NCBI RefSeq assembly: GCF_000696385.1
Contig: NZ_JJMN01000046.1
Span: 496,001 to 560,000, forward strand
DNA length: 64,000 bases
Reading direction: 5' to 3'
DNA from: Vibrio metoecus
Lineage (GTDB): Bacteria > Pseudomonadota > Gammaproteobacteria > Enterobacterales > Vibrionaceae
Shown: positions 1-10,601 of the stretch, piece by piece
Position numbering within the stretch: position 1 is the stretch's first letter
Layout: each line of letters starts with the position of its first letter
The notes under the pieces: generated by a model
Database searches by the model: none
What the model was told of the DNA's origin: nothing
The model's input: only the letters and a program-made list of their open reading frames with translations
Position numbers and translations under genes: made by a program

Positions 1-225
1 TTAGCAGTGATTGATAGCAACGTATTTAATTACCTCAAAAATAATGATCCCAGCCTTACCGCAGATAAAGACAAGCTGCAAATGAACAAGCAGTTGTTGG
101 TGGAGAAAGATCTGCACATCGCATTTCGCAATGATCCCCAAGGCCAGAAATGGCAAGCCATCGTGAATGAAGGCCTGAAAAAAATTGATATCAACCAGAT
201 CATGAACAGCTACATGTCGAAGTAG
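1..225 (+). CDS. Periplasmic solute-binding protein, C-terminal end (partial)
   Basis: This frame is open from the left edge and stops at 223-225, so only about the last 74 residues are present. The composition (charged, helical, ending in a long helix with a GQKW..IVNEGLKKI segment) resembles the C-terminal lobe of family 3 extracellular solute-binding proteins used by amino-acid ABC importers or as sensory receptors. The start and signal peptide lie outside the window. A chemoreceptor gene follows 112 bp downstream on the same strand, and another complete binding protein follows that, which suggests a ligand-sensing cluster. The exact ligand cannot be inferred. Confidence 0.6.
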   Translation, partial: LAVIDSNVFNYLKNNDPSLTADKDKLQMNKQLLVEKDLHIAFRNDPQGQKWQAIVNEGLKKIDINQIMNSYMSK

Positions 226-337
226 CGGGTGGCTAGCAATGTCAGATGGGAAGGTTTAACGAGAGGGGGCCTCTCAGTTCCCGCTTTGTTGGTGAAGAGT
301 GTTTTGCTCTTGAGCCTTCTGTATCAACGGAGGTCAC

Positions 338-1885
338 ATGTTTAGAAGTATAAAATTCGTAGCAATAGTACAAATTGTTTTGGCGGTTTGTGCAGTTTTG
401 CTGGGGTTAACCGTCTTTGAATACAAAAAGGCGCTGAATAATATTACCGACGATCTCAATTTGACTGTGAATAACACGTTATCGCGTTTACAGGTTAATT
501 TACCCAAACCCTTATGGGATTTTGATTTAGAGTCAGTCAAATCCGTTATTAGCGCGGAGTTAAAAACCCCAGAGATTTCTTCAATCAAAATTAGTGATAC
601 AGCGGGTAAACCGATTCTTTATTTGATGCCAGGTTCGGAAAAAGATGAGAACGGCCAGCCAATCATTGTGAATGTGGAAAATGACAGTTCGATCTCGTCG
701 CTTCCTTTGGTGAGTGGGCCGCTTGAATTTGTCGAATATGGTAAGAAAAACCCGATCGGCTCAATTGATATCCATTATTCAGATGAGCTCATGCAACAGC
801 AACTCACGGAGTCCATTTCGTTTAACCTATTCAAAGTGCTGATCTTGGCGATTCTGATCCCCTGCATGTTGTTTGTCATTTTGAATTTCGCGGTATTGAA
901 ACCCCTGAATGAGTTAGGAGACAAAACTCAAGCGCTATCCAGTGGTGATGGTGATCTAACCCATCAATTGCCACCTGCCAAATACAAAGAATTTCAATCC
1001 GTTACACAAGGTATAAATCAGTTCACTGCAACACTGCGCACCGTAGTGTCTGAAATGAATCAAGCATCGGGCGAACTGGGGCAACAAGCTCAACAAAGTC
1101 GCGAAAAAGCAGAAGAGAACGTCGCTCAAATTAACAAGCAAAAACATCAACTTGAAACCATCGCTGCTGCTGCGACAGAGTTGAATCATTCGGTAGTGAC
1201 GGTTGCCCAAACGGTGAACGATACCGCTCAGCAAGCCCTCACTGCGACCCATTTAACCGATACCGTTGTGAAAGAAATTGGTTCCGCGACTGCCGATATT
1301 TCCAACATGTGTAGTGAAATGACCCGCGTTAACCAAGAGATGAATAAACTGCTGGTGGAAGGTGAAAAAATCACCACGGTTCTGAATGTGATTAATGACA
1401 TTTCGGAACAGACCAATTTATTGGCTCTGAATGCTGCAATTGAAGCGGCACGCGCTGGGGAACAAGGGCGAGGTTTTGCGGTAGTCGCTGATGAAGTGAG
1501 AAACCTAGCAGTAAAAACCAGTCAATCTACAGAACAAATTAAAGCCAACATTACCAACCTAAATCGCGCAACGAATACGGTCGAAGAAGAGTTGACGCGT
1601 ATGACAGGGTTACTCGAAAAAACAGCCGAAAAAGTGAGCCATTCACAAGCTTCTATTCGGGATGTTAAATCGTCTGTCGAAATGATTTCTGAGCGAAGTG
1701 ATCAGATCCATTTATCGGCGGAGGAACAAAGAACAGCGATCGAAGAAATCAGTCACGCCATCGTGGAGGCTTCGGAAGCTGCAAATAGTGTGTATGAACG
1801 GGCTGCCCAAAACGCAGAAGGAACCAAGCGGGTGAGTGCGATCAGTGCGTTAATTGCTGAACATATGGCGAAGTTCAGAACCTAA
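338..1885 (+). CDS. Methyl-accepting chemotaxis protein
   Basis: A 515-residue chemoreceptor. An N-terminal membrane segment (about residues 8-26) is followed by a periplasmic sensor of about 140 residues, a second membrane segment (about 166-187), a HAMP linker ([20 protein letters not shown] region) and a cytoplasmic signalling hairpin. The conserved tip sequence is visible around residues 350-375 ([20 protein letters not shown], then [14 protein letters not shown]). It would control CheA through CheW at the pole. The start follows a GGAGG at 330-334. The gene reads intact, and a solute-binding protein begins 19 bp after it, so the two may be cotranscribed and functionally paired. Confidence 0.93.
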   Translation: MFRSIKFVAIVQIVLAVCAVLLGLTVFEYKKALNNITDDLNLTVNNTLSRLQVNLPKPLWDFDLESVKSVISAELKTPEISSIKISDTAGKPILYLMPGSEKDENGQPIIVNVENDSSISSLPLVSGPLEFVEYGKKNPIGSIDIHYSDELMQQQLTESISFNLFKVLILAILIPCMLFVILNFAVLKPLNELGDKTQALSSGDGDLTHQLPPAKYKEFQSVTQGINQFTATLRTVVSEMNQASGELGQQAQQSREKAEENVAQINKQKHQLETIAAAATELNHSVVTVAQTVNDTAQQALTATHLTDTVVKEIGSATADISNMCSEMTRVNQEMNKLLVEGEKITTVLNVINDISEQTNLLALNAAIEAARAGEQGRGFAVVADEVRNLAVKTSQSTEQIKANITNLNRATNTVEEELTRMTGLLEKTAEKVSHSQASIRDVKSSVEMISERSDQIHLSAEEQRTAIEEISHAIVEASEAANSVYERAAQNAEGTKRVSAISALIAEHMAKFRT

Positions 1886-1904
1886 GTCAATAACAGGAGC
1901 GTTT

Positions 1905-2641
1905 ATGATGAAATCCATTGTTACTCTAATCAGTTTAGTGTTGTGTAGTTTTTCCACTTGGGCGCAGACGATCACGGCCGCTCAAGACCCATGGCCGCCT
2001 TTTGAGATGGATAATCCACAGCAAAAAACGGGCTTTCGGTGGATATTGTCACCGCAGCATTTGCGACACAAGGTTACACGGTGGAGTTCACTATCATGCC
2101 TTGGTCACGAGCATTGAATGATGTGAAAGAGGGGAAAATTGATATTTTACCGGCGACGTGGTTTACCCAAGAAAGAACCTCATACCTCAATTACTCTGAT
2201 AACTATCTGACCAACCAAGTGAAGTTTATTAAGAAAGACGGGTGGACAGTTTTGAATTTGTCAGGTCTTGCCAGTTTGAACGGTAAGAAAGTCGGGATTG
2301 TTCGTGGTTATGGCTATGGCGACGAGTTTATGAATGATCCCTCTTTTTTCCGGCCTGAATCGACAGACTTAAAACAAAACCTACAGAAACTGCAAGCGGG
2401 TCGTATCGATCTGGCAGTGGAAGATGAGCTAGTCGCGAAATCGATCATCACGGAGTCGGGAATGAACTTGGCCGATTTTGCTTTTACCAACCAAGCCATT
2501 TCTGAAAACCCGTTGCATGTGACTTCCGGTAAAGTGAACCCACGTTCGGAAGAGTTAGTGGCGGCCTTCAACAAAGGGTTAGCGGAAATTAAAGCCAACG
2601 GTACATTTGATAAATTACTGGCGACTTACGGTATAAAATAA
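1905..2641 (+). CDS. Family 3 periplasmic solute-binding protein (one frameshift)
   Basis: A secreted binding protein of about 245 residues. A signal peptide (MMKSIVTLISLVLCSFSTWA) precedes the typical opening ITAAQDPWPPFEM, followed by two-lobe SBP_bac_3 features (DVKEGKIDILPATWFT, then KVGIVRGYGYG). The reading frame breaks near 2029-2034: restoring one G in the GGG run gives GLSVDIVTAAFATQGY and joins both halves. A GGAG lies 8 bp before the first ATG. It sits directly behind a chemoreceptor, so it could serve uptake or ligand presentation to the receptor; there are no ABC permease genes nearby, which favours sensing or an orphan role. The ligand is unknown. Confidence 0.8.
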
Positions 2642-2675
2642 GTGGTAACGCTGCCTGTTTCGGCGGGTGAACAAT

Positions 2676-2705
2676 AAAAAACTCGCTCAACCTGAGCGAG
2701 TTTTT
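2676..2705 (+). terminator. Rho-independent terminator
   Basis: An inverted repeat AACTCGCTCA / TGAGCGAGTT with a two-base loop is followed by a T run at 2701-2705. It lies 35 bp after the solute-binding protein stop and would end the chemoreceptor and binding protein transcript. Confidence 0.85.
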
Positions 2706-2896
2706 GTTGTCGGCGGCCAAACCGAAAAGGCAGCTATGCCATGGTGAAATGAACGGAATACGAGTTAAACCTCATTCACAATAAAATAAGTATAGACCAC
2801 ATTCGTGAACTTGATATGAATGCTGCTGCATTTTCTTGTTTTTACCAAACCTCAGGCTGTGTACATGCAAAAGAGGGGCATATTGTATTTTGCTGT

Positions 2897-3394
2897 TCAA
2901 TTCATGACGGGAGAAAGAGCAAACAGAGCCAGTGAACTGCGCAGCTGGTTGAAGTAGAAATGCGCTTTTTCAACGTGTTGGTATTCCAGTTGCCATTCGG
3001 CACTGCGTTGTGCATAACAAAAGGCGTTGAGGTGTAGGAGCAGATGATCGCTGATTTGGCACAACGTGGGATTTACACGCTGCATTAACTCCACTTCTTC
3101 AATCGAAAGAAATTGCAGTAACGCATAAGCTTGATTGAGAACATCAAACGCGCGTTGGTATTGTCCCATGTTGTTGAGGATCTCGGATTGTGCAATTGCC
3201 GCATCACGCAGACCGGTGAGCATGTAAGCCATTTGACAGGGTTTGGTTTCGTTTCTATCGTAAGCGGCACTTTGAATGTGATGTGGCATAAAATGCAACA
3301 CATCATCCAGCAATTGATGTGCTTGTGGCCAGTGGCCTTGTTTGAGCAGCTGCTGTGCATGTAAGAAAGCATTCCAACACTGTTGTAAATCCAT
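2897..3394 (-). CDS. Hypothetical helical protein
   Basis: A 165-residue protein I do not recognise. It has no signal peptide or membrane segment, is rich in Leu, Gln and His, and looks almost entirely helical, with TPR-like spacing of small and bulky residues (QQLLKQGHWPQAHQLLDDVL and QYQRAFDVLNQAYALLQF). A fold of two or three TPR-like hairpins is a reasonable guess. It starts with ATG at 3394 and is transcribed away from the Lon-like gene, from which it is separated by about 200 bp of AT-rich DNA. The frame is clean. Confidence 0.6.
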   Translation of the reverse strand: MDLQQCWNAFLHAQQLLKQGHWPQAHQLLDDVLHFMPHHIQSAAYDRNETKPCQMAYMLTGLRDAAIAQSEILNNMGQYQRAFDVLNQAYALLQFLSIEEVELMQRVNPTLCQISDHLLLHLNAFCYAQRSAEWQLEYQHVEKAHFYFNQLRSSLALFALSPVMN

Positions 3395-3596
3395 ATTGAT
3401 ATTCCCCGCCTAGAAAATAGCATTTAAATGCAATTAATTATCAAATGCAAATAATTGTCATTTTGCAGAGTGGTGTTTTTGGCTATTATTTGTACGCTTG
3501 GTCTTGAATTGGGAATAACTCACTAAAAATACAATGATTTATCTCTACACTTAGGCTACATATGAAATAAAGAACCTCGAAGGAAGGAGTGGAGCC

Positions 3597-5960
3597 ATGG
3601 CGATTCAGCATCTGAGTTTTGAGCAGCTCTACCAAGTCGCGAAACTGGAAAAGCTAGAGTGCAAGTCAACCAAAGAGCTAGCACCTATTGATGAAATCGT
3701 AGGGCAAGAGCGGGCGCAAAAGGCGGTCGAGTTTGCGATGTCGATTAAAGAGAAGGGATACAACATTTACGCTATCGGCCGTAATGGGCTAGGTAAGCGA
3801 ACCATGATTTTGCGCTATCTGAGCCGCCATCAACATGACGGTAATGAGTTATACGATTGGTGCTATGTAGCGAATTTTGAGGATGTGCGTGTCCCCAAAG
3901 TGTTGAAACTACCCTGCGGAATTGGGCAAAAATTCCGCCAAGATATCGAAAAACTGATGACCAAGTTGGTCACGGCCATTCCATTGGCATTCGACAATGA
4001 AATCTACTTCAGTCGTGCCGAAAAGCTAAAAAATCAGCTTGCACAAAAGCAAGAAAGTGAACTGGAAAACATTACCCGTACCGCGAAAGAGCGTGGTGTA
4101 AGTTTAACCATCACCACGCAAGGGGAATATCAATTTGTCGCGCTCAACGGTGAAGAAATGCACACTGAAGAGACGTTTGATGCCTTATCTAAGCGTGAAC
4201 AAGATCAGTTCAGCAGCACGATTGATGAGTTGGAAGTCAGTTTGCGCAATATGGTGCGCCAGTTGACCGAGTGGGAAGAGTCGTACAGCGAGAAAATTAA
4301 AAAACTTAATGATGAAGTGACTTTGGATGTGATTGCCCACTTCATTAAGCAGCTAAAGTTAGATTATTCCAAGCATCCAGAAATCAAGGCTTATTTGACC
4401 GAGCTGCAAAAAGATATTGTTGAAAATGTCGAGATTTTCCTCGATGAAGGCGGCGATCAAGGTGAGCTCGCCAGTGCCTCGTTAGATAAAAAATTGCCTC
4501 GTCGCTACAAAGTGAATGTTTTGGTGAGCCGCAACGCGGATGAATTCCCGATCGTGGTTGAAGAGAGCCCAAACTACCATTCACTGTTTGGGTATATTGA
4601 AACGGCGACCTACAAAGGCACAGTGTTTACCGATTTTTCTTTAATTCGCCCCGGTAGCTTACATAAAGCCAATGGCGGTGTGTTGTTGATGGATGCGGTG
4701 AAAGTGCTTGAACAACCGTACGTGTGGGATGGTTTGAAGCGCGCATTGCGTTCGCGTCATCTCAGTTTCACGTCGTTGGAAAAAGAAGTCACACTCACCG
4801 GCACGGTTTCGCTCGATCCTGAGCCAATCCCGTTGGATGTGAAAATTATCCTGTTTGGTGATTACCGTACTTACGAACTGCTTGCTCACTATGATCCCGA
4901 GTTCAGTGAGCTGTTCCGAGTCACCGCTGATTTTGCGGATGAAATGCCCCGAGATGCAGACTCAGAGCTGCATTATGCGCGCTTTATTTCCAGCATCGTG
5001 CATGATGCCAATATGTTGCACTGCGACCGTAAAGCGATTGCACGCATTATCGAACACAGTTCGCGCACCACGGGTGATCAAACCAAGCTTTCTTTGCATT
5101 CTGCGCATATTGCTAATTTGTTACGCGAATCTAACTACGTTGCGAAGCAAGCCAATGCAAACTTGATCCGTCAAAGCCATGTCGAAGAGGCATTGCGCAA
5201 CCAAGAGTTGCGAGTCAACCGCTTGCAACAAAGCATGATGGAAACCTTTGTCAATGGTACTACCTTGATCCAAACCGAGGGAATGGCGATAGGGCAGGTC
5301 AATGCGTTGTCTGTGCTAGCAACCAGCGATCACGCATTTGGTATGCCAAATAGGATCACCGCAACCACTTCATATGGTGACGGTGAAATCATCGACATCG
5401 AGCGTAGTGTGGATTTGGGTGGCAGTATTCACTCTAAAGGCGTGATGATTTTGTCTGCTTACTTAAGCTCTGTTTTTGGTCGTACCGCGCGAGTACCGTT
5501 GACCACTACGATTACGTTTGAGCAATCTTACGGTGGTGTCGATGGTGACAGCGCGAGCATGGCTGAATTCTGCGCGATTGTGTCAGCGTTTTCGAAACAG
5601 CCGAATCGACAAGATATTGCGATTACAGGGTCAATGAACCAGTTTGGCGAATCTCAACCGATTGGCGGCTTAAATGAGAAGATCGAAGGCTTCTTCGATG
5701 TGTGTAGCATTAAAGGACGCAAGGATACGCAAGGGGTGATCATTCCGCGTTCGAATACCCACAACCTGATGCTGCGTGCTGATATTGTGAAAGCCGGTAA
5801 GAAAAAAGGCGAATTCCATATCTGGGCGATCGATCATGTTACCGAAGCCATTGAGATTTTCACGGGTAAGCCTGCGGGTATTGCGACTGATGATGGCAGC
5901 TATCCTGTCGATACTGTTTTTGGTTTAGCGCAGGCCAAGCTGAATGCTTTGCGCAAGTAA
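3597..5960 (+). CDS. Lon-like ATP-dependent protease (LonB/LonH type)
   Basis: A 787-residue soluble AAA+ protease. The N-terminal half carries the ATPase, with a Walker A-like loop near residues 60-70 (AIGRNGLGKRTM) and a LMDAVKVLEQPYVWDGLKRAL stretch typical of the Lon_2 family. The C-terminal part has the Ser-Lys dyad of Lon proteases: the serine in GVDGDSASMAEF (about residue 660) and the lysine in PIGGLNEKIEG (about 700). It lacks the classical Lon N-terminal substrate domain and is therefore not LonA. Substrates are not evident. A good Shine-Dalgarno (GGAAGGAGTGG) precedes the ATG. The gene is monocistronic, with a hairpin following. Confidence 0.9.
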   Translation: MAIQHLSFEQLYQVAKLEKLECKSTKELAPIDEIVGQERAQKAVEFAMSIKEKGYNIYAIGRNGLGKRTMILRYLSRHQHDGNELYDWCYVANFEDVRVPKVLKLPCGIGQKFRQDIEKLMTKLVTAIPLAFDNEIYFSRAEKLKNQLAQKQESELENITRTAKERGVSLTITTQGEYQFVALNGEEMHTEETFDALSKREQDQFSSTIDELEVSLRNMVRQLTEWEESYSEKIKKLNDEVTLDVIAHFIKQLKLDYSKHPEIKAYLTELQKDIVENVEIFLDEGGDQGELASASLDKKLPRRYKVNVLVSRNADEFPIVVEESPNYHSLFGYIETATYKGTVFTDFSLIRPGSLHKANGGVLLMDAVKVLEQPYVWDGLKRALRSRHLSFTSLEKEVTLTGTVSLDPEPIPLDVKIILFGDYRTYELLAHYDPEFSELFRVTADFADEMPRDADSELHYARFISSIVHDANMLHCDRKAIARIIEHSSRTTGDQTKLSLHSAHIANLLRESNYVAKQANANLIRQSHVEEALRNQELRVNRLQQSMMETFVNGTTLIQTEGMAIGQVNALSVLATSDHAFGMPNRITATTSYGDGEIIDIERSVDLGGSIHSKGVMILSAYLSSVFGRTARVPLTTTITFEQSYGGVDGDSASMAEFCAIVSAFSKQPNRQDIAITGSMNQFGESQPIGGLNEKIEGFFDVCSIKGRKDTQGVIIPRSNTHNLMLRADIVKAGKKKGEFHIWAIDHVTEAIEIFTGKPAGIATDDGSYPVDTVFGLAQAKLNALRK

Positions 5961-5980
5961 ATTGAGTTTCTTGTAAAGTA

Positions 5981-6004
5981 AGGCCGCCACTGTGCGGCCT
6001 TATT
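5981..6004 (+). terminator. Terminator hairpin after the Lon-like gene
   Basis: AGGCCGC and GCGGCCT pair with a six-base loop, followed by a short T-rich stretch (TATT). The position is 20 bp after the protease stop. The T tract is weak, so termination may be partial. Confidence 0.6.
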
Positions 6005-6224
6005 CATATTTACTCATAATATTTAATATTTCTTATTTTTTTGCTGGTTTAGTCAAATTTTTATATGTAAAGTCGATTTTTTGACATTTTTAATGATTAA
6101 CTTAATGAAAAATAAAAGTATATAAACTAGACATTTTCTTTTTTGGTATCTAAGATCATTGGCGTTTTTCTTGGGGATAATCCCATGTGCATGGATGCAT
6201 TCATGATACTGATAGAGGTTATGC

Positions 6225-7854
6225 ATGCCATTTTCACTGAAAAACTTGTCGATTCGAACACAAGTTTTATTACCCGTTTTATTTACTATGGTGGTTTTAG
6301 TTATTGCTCTTTGGCTAACTCAAACTAACTTAGTCCGCGAACAACAAGCCATTTCTGATAACACGCATGCGTTAGTGCGTTATAAAGATACTATTGCTCA
6401 AGTAGACGATACCATTTACCCACTACGAATTAGTGCGGTATACGCGATCTATGACGCTGAACGCCGTAATAACTTCGTCACTGAACTGCGTGATGGCTTA
6501 AAAGAGGTGAATTCAGCGCTAAGCGCGATGGAGCAAGATGCGCAATTTAGTAGCGATGTTCGTGTTGCGAAACAGTGCATTGAAAACTATGTAGCGGAAT
6601 CACAAAAAATGGTGGCGTTGTTCAATCGCCTAGATCAAGGAATGGCTACAGCAGAAGAAGCGAATGCTTTCATTCAAAACTTCCGTGAAACGGGCAACCG
6701 TATGATCAATGCAATTAATGCGTTGTCTCAAAGAGTAAACCATTATGCGACCACATCGATGGAGCAGAGTGCAAAGAGCAATGCGGTAGTGATGCGTAAT
6801 GCGATGATCACTGTGCTTTCCGTATTAGGTTTGTCTGTGGTGGCTGCATGGTTATTGTCTGGGCAAATTGTTGCTCCGATCAATAGCTTGCAATCGGTGA
6901 TGCGTAAACTAGCGCATGGTGATCTTTCTGTGAAAGCGGATGATGATGGCGAAAACGAAATTGCTAAACTGAGCAAAGATGTGAACACCACGGTAAAACA
7001 ACTTCACACTACGGTAGAGCAACTTACCCGTATCAGTGAAGAGGTTGCGTCTGCTTCTACCGAACTTGCTGCGGTCATGACTCAAGCTGAATCTAATGCT
7101 CAAATGGAGCTGATGGAGATTGAGCAAGTTGCTTCTGCTGTGAACGAGTTGGCAAGCACCGCAGATAATGTGAGTGACAACGCCTCTTCTGCTGATGCAA
7201 CAGCGCGTGAAGCAGATGCCCTAGCGAAATCAGGTCTGACGATTTTTACTGAGAGTAACCAAGCCAGCGAACAGATGGCTTTAGCTCTGAATGATGCAGC
7301 TCAAGTCGTCCTGCGCTTAAAAGAGCAATCTGAGCAAATCAGCAATGTAATTGAAGTGATCCGTGGGGTTTCTGATCAAACCAACCTATTGGCGCTGAAC
7401 GCGGCGATCGAAGCGGCGCGAGCGGGGGAATCTGGACGTGGCTTTGCTGTGGTGGCTGATGAAGTCCGTATGTTGGCAGCACGTACTCAGGAGTCAACCA
7501 AAGAAATTCAAGCCATTATTGAAGAGCTGCAAGCACAATCGAATACGGCAAATGACAGTATGCAATTGAGCTTGGACATGTTGGCACAAAATAAAGCACT
7601 GACTGCGAAAGCGAATGATGCACTGGTTGGTATTACTGAATCGGTTTCTGATATTAACGATAGCAATGACCCAAGTTGCGACCGCGGCTGAGCAACAATC
7701 TCACGTTACACAAGATATCAACCGTAACGTTTCGAACATGTCTACACTGGTACATCAAAACGTAACAGGCATCAGCCAAAGTGCGAGTGCAAGTAATGAA
7801 CTCTCGCACCTTGCTGAGAAACAAAAAACTCAATTGGCGTTCTTCAAGCTATAA
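6225..7854 (+). CDS. Methyl-accepting chemotaxis protein (one frameshift near the end)
   Basis: A chemoreceptor of about 542 residues. The N-terminal membrane segment (about 12-32) is followed by a helical periplasmic domain of about 150 residues resembling a four-helix bundle sensor, a second membrane segment (about 187-210), HAMP, and a signalling domain with the conserved tip ([20 protein letters not shown], then [15 protein letters not shown]). The frame breaks near 7655-7665: removing one base (for example an A from the AA in TTAAC) joins [18 protein letters not shown] to the rest and ends in LAFFKL. Without the correction about 55 C-terminal residues are lost. The upstream 280 bp is AT-rich and probably carries the promoter. 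Confidence 0.85.
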
Positions 7855-7912
7855 ACATTAAGATTTAGCCGTAAACGTATAAGAAAGTGATATAAACTGG
7901 CTAAGTGCTTAA

Positions 7913-7949
7913 AAAGCCACAGAAGCATTATGATTCTGTGGCTTTTTTT
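7913..7949 (+). terminator. Rho-independent terminator
   Basis: GCCACAGAA and TTCTGTGGC form a stem around ATTATGA-type loop bases, followed by seven Ts. It lies about 60 bp after the chemoreceptor stop and is flanked by As on the other side, so it could also work in reverse. Confidence 0.85.
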
Positions 7950-8143
7950 ATAGGTAATTAGGATAGATAACTACCTGTTTATCATGGGGTTAATTCTGTT
8001 ATCTGATGCTTTCTTCTCTATTCTCTACGTGTTGGAAAATTAAGCTATCTTTCCCTATTTTTTCTCTTTATATTGATGAAATAACAAGCAAAGTGTGACA
8101 CAAGTCGCCTAAGTGATGTCAGTGGACAAGGAAAGGAAAAGGT

Positions 8144-9397
8144 ATGGAAAAGAATGAAAGTCTGTTTCAGTGGGAAAGAGTAAGGCGTTTTAACTTTCCG
8201 GTGTGGACAGTGTTAGTCGGCACTCTTTTTGCGCGCACTAGCTTTTTTATGGCTTGGCCTTTCTTAGTGGTGTTTCTCTATCAGGATTATCACGCGACCG
8301 CGACACAAGTGGGCGCTATGCTAGCTACATCGGCATTGGTCGGTTCTTTGACTGGGCTATATTCAGGCTACTTATCAGATAAGTTTGGTCGCAAATGGGT
8401 TATGGTCAGTGGTGCTTTAATCGCGACGGTTGCTTATACCGGGATTGGCTTATCAGACCAAATTTGGCAATTCTTCATCATGATTGTATTAACAGGCTTA
8501 ATGCGACCGATGATTGAAGCACCAGGAAAAGCGGTAATTGGTGATAATCTGCCGAATGAAAAAGACAGAGAACTAGCGCTTAATGTACGTTATTTCTTGC
8601 TTAATCTCGGTGGGGCAATTGGTCCATTAATCGGTATTACTCTTGCTTTGGCACACCCTCAAGTGCTGTTTATGGTCACTGGTGTGGCTTATTTTCTGTT
8701 TGGTTTGTTTTTACTGGCGACTTTGGAACGTAAAGGTCGTTTTCAGAAACCAGATCGATCACTACTGCCCAATTTTTCTGCCACTTTGCGTGTGATCAGC
8801 AAAGACAGCGTGTTCGTCAAAATGATGTTGGCGAACTTCCTGATGATGTTTGTGTATGGGCAGGTGGAGTCGTCTTTACCACAAGTTATTGTTCGTTCAG
8901 GTATTGCGGATGCCGCACAACTGGTGGCGGGGTTAGTTTTGGTCAACACGATGACCATCATCTTATTCCAATTCCCCACCTTGAAACTGTTGGAAAATGT
9001 ACCGTTGTTTACACGGACCCAGTTGGGTATGGCATTGATGGGCGTTGCTCAAATTGGGTTTATGTTTACACCTGAAGCGTGGCCTTTAGGTTGGTATTTG
9101 GCGTGTTTTGTTTTGAGCATGGGGGAAGTGATCGCATTTCCAACGCTGAATGTACAGATAGATCGTCTAGCACCACCTCATTTAAGAGGCTCGTATTTTG
9201 GGGCTGCCGCACTGTATTCATTAGGCTTTGCGATTGCTCCTCTGGCCGGAGGCATGATGATTGAATATTTGAATGCTCAATGGCTATACGGATTTTGTTT
9301 TGTGTTGTGTTTAGGAATGATAGGGCTGTATTGGTTGGCACAACGGGAACAAGAGCATAGTGCGAAAGAGGTTTTGCCGAGAGCAACAGGGTGCTAG
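8144..9397 (+). CDS. MFS transporter (drug-efflux type)
   Basis: A 417-residue protein with about 12 predicted membrane segments. The MFS signature between helices 2 and 3 is present as GYLSDKFGRKWV (about residues 80-92). The overall pattern, including a REQEHS-type polar C-terminus, resembles the MdtH-like drug:proton antiporters, but I would not assign a substrate. The start follows GGAAAGG. The gene is preceded by about 290 bp containing the previous terminator and an AT-rich stretch, and its end is only 8 bp from the end of the convergent gene. The frame is intact. Confidence 0.85.
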   Translation: MEKNESLFQWERVRRFNFPVWTVLVGTLFARTSFFMAWPFLVVFLYQDYHATATQVGAMLATSALVGSLTGLYSGYLSDKFGRKWVMVSGALIATVAYTGIGLSDQIWQFFIMIVLTGLMRPMIEAPGKAVIGDNLPNEKDRELALNVRYFLLNLGGAIGPLIGITLALAHPQVLFMVTGVAYFLFGLFLLATLERKGRFQKPDRSLLPNFSATLRVISKDSVFVKMMLANFLMMFVYGQVESSLPQVIVRSGIADAAQLVAGLVLVNTMTIILFQFPTLKLLENVPLFTRTQLGMALMGVAQIGFMFTPEAWPLGWYLACFVLSMGEVIAFPTLNVQIDRLAPPHLRGSYFGAAALYSLGFAIAPLAGGMMIEYLNAQWLYGFCFVLCLGMIGLYWLAQREQEHSAKEVLPRATGC

Positions 9398-9405
9398 ATA
9401 AGTGA

Positions 9406-9846
9406 TTATTTCTCGTTGAAATGTTCGGACAACGCAGATCGTCTGATCTGCGTTGCGTTATTGCCTTGATCATTCACGGTGTATTCAAACCCTTCACGAA
9501 TAAACCGTTGAGTGGGATTAGTGGGTTGGATGCGCTTGAGCTGCGGGGAGTTGAATGTTCCGGCTAGCTCATAAACAAACGTTCCATTTCCGGTTCGAAT
9601 GGTGATAGCGACACCATCAAATTCGAAAGTCGTGCTGATCAACCGATCATTACGAAACACGCCTTGCTCATTAAAACGCAGCACTTCGGTTTGATAGCTT
9701 GGTGCACCAATCTCAATCCAAGATCCAAAAACGTGTTTAGGATTAACGTAATCTTGGTAGCTCACATACAGCAGCATGGCAAATGCAACGCCTAAAATGG
9801 AGAGTGATGACCAGAATACGGATTTAAATACCAGTTCTTTTGACAT
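9406..9846 (-). CDS. Hypothetical single-pass membrane protein (DUF2850-like)
   Basis: A 146-residue protein with one membrane segment (about residues 8-28, FWSSLSILGVAFAMLLYVSY) and a C-terminal domain of beta character (SWIEIGAP, FNEQGVFRND, VAITIRTGNGTFVYEL) that would lie outside the cytoplasmic membrane. I think it belongs to the Vibrio DUF2850 family, but that is from memory and only moderately sure. No catalytic motif is visible. It is convergent with the MFS gene, with 8 bp between the stops, and has no cotranscribed partner. Confidence 0.65.
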   Translation of the reverse strand: MSKELVFKSVFWSSLSILGVAFAMLLYVSYQDYVNPKHVFGSWIEIGAPSYQTEVLRFNEQGVFRNDRLISTTFEFDGVAITIRTGNGTFVYELAGTFNSPQLKRIQPTNPTQRFIREGFEYTVNDQGNNATQIRRSALSEHFNEK

Positions 9847-10282
9847 GTGCTCACTTGGCCGAAAAATTCATGATGACAATGGATGTCTATTTAGGTCATA
9901 GGTAGCGAAAATCACACCTTACTGACGATCCTGATGGTTATAGGATAATAAAAAATCATTGAATAAAGCAGCATAATATACGCCAAAAGTCGTAATTTTA
10001 TGCCAGCGCTTAGCTTGTGCTAAGCCACATGTAACCGCAAAAGCCATACGGTAAAAGCGTGATCCTATGTCCAAATATACTTCGTGTTGACTGACGAGGC
10101 TCTTAGATATTGTGAGTAACGTTGTGCAGCTCCGAAAGGGATTCTCGATCTTTTGTTATTGATTTTAGCTTAGTTCATCCACCGGTGACTCTTGTGCAAA
10201 CTCAGGCGATGAGTTACAACTCTCGCTTGGATTTTGCAGTTCATACGCTGCAGTAATGAATACAACGAGACAGGAAGAAAAC
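9847..10282. other. Intergenic region between divergent genes
   Basis: About 435 bp separate the membrane-protein gene (minus strand) from ppnP (plus strand). I see a small inverted repeat, CTTAGC and GCTAAG, near 10008-10022, but no known riboswitch core or small ORF with a convincing ribosome site. It probably holds both promoters. Confidence 0.4.
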
Positions 10283-10571
10283 ATGATTAAGGAAAATGTG
10301 TATTTTGAATGGCAAAGTAAAGTCACTGGGGTTTAGCCAACAAGACGGTGAAAGCACCGTTGGTGTTATGGCAGCGGGTGAATACACTTTTGGTACCGGT
10401 GCACCAGAACGTATGACCGTCGTGAAAGGGGCATTGACCATTAAACGTGCCGGTGAAGAGAACTGGACAACGTTCACTGCGGGTGAAGCATTTGATGTTG
10501 CGGGTAACTCCTCTTTTGATCTGCAGGTGGAAGTTGCAACGGCGTATTTGTGTGAGTTTTTACCTGCCTAA
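10283..10571 (+). CDS. ppnP: Pyrimidine/purine nucleoside phosphorylase PpnP (one frameshift)
   Basis: A small cupin enzyme (formerly UPF0345/YaiE) that phosphorolyses many nucleosides to the base and ribose 1-phosphate. The body is clear: GKVKSLGFSQQDGESTVGVM, then GEYTFGTGAPERMTV, ending in YLCEFLPA, matching the family in order and length (about 95 residues). The true start is the ATG at 10283 after AGGAAG, giving MIKENVYF. The frame then breaks at 10309-10312 (TATTTTGAATGGC), where one extra base must be removed to continue as NGKVKS. Probably a sequencing error. The gene stands alone. Confidence 0.85.
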
Positions 10572-10572
10572 T

Positions 10573-10601
10573 AAAAAAAGCCACACCGTAAAGGGTGTGG
10601 C
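10573..10601 (-). terminator. Terminator, minus strand
   Basis: GCCACACC and GGTGTGGC form an eight-base stem. The T run needed for termination lies on the minus strand (seven As at 10573-10579), so it would stop transcripts coming from the pirin side, although it also closes the ppnP transcript by position. Confidence 0.6.

Noticed and set aside
9847..10282. A c-di-GMP or glycine riboswitch before ppnP
   Set aside because: No GEMM or glycine-aptamer core is visible; only a short inverted repeat.
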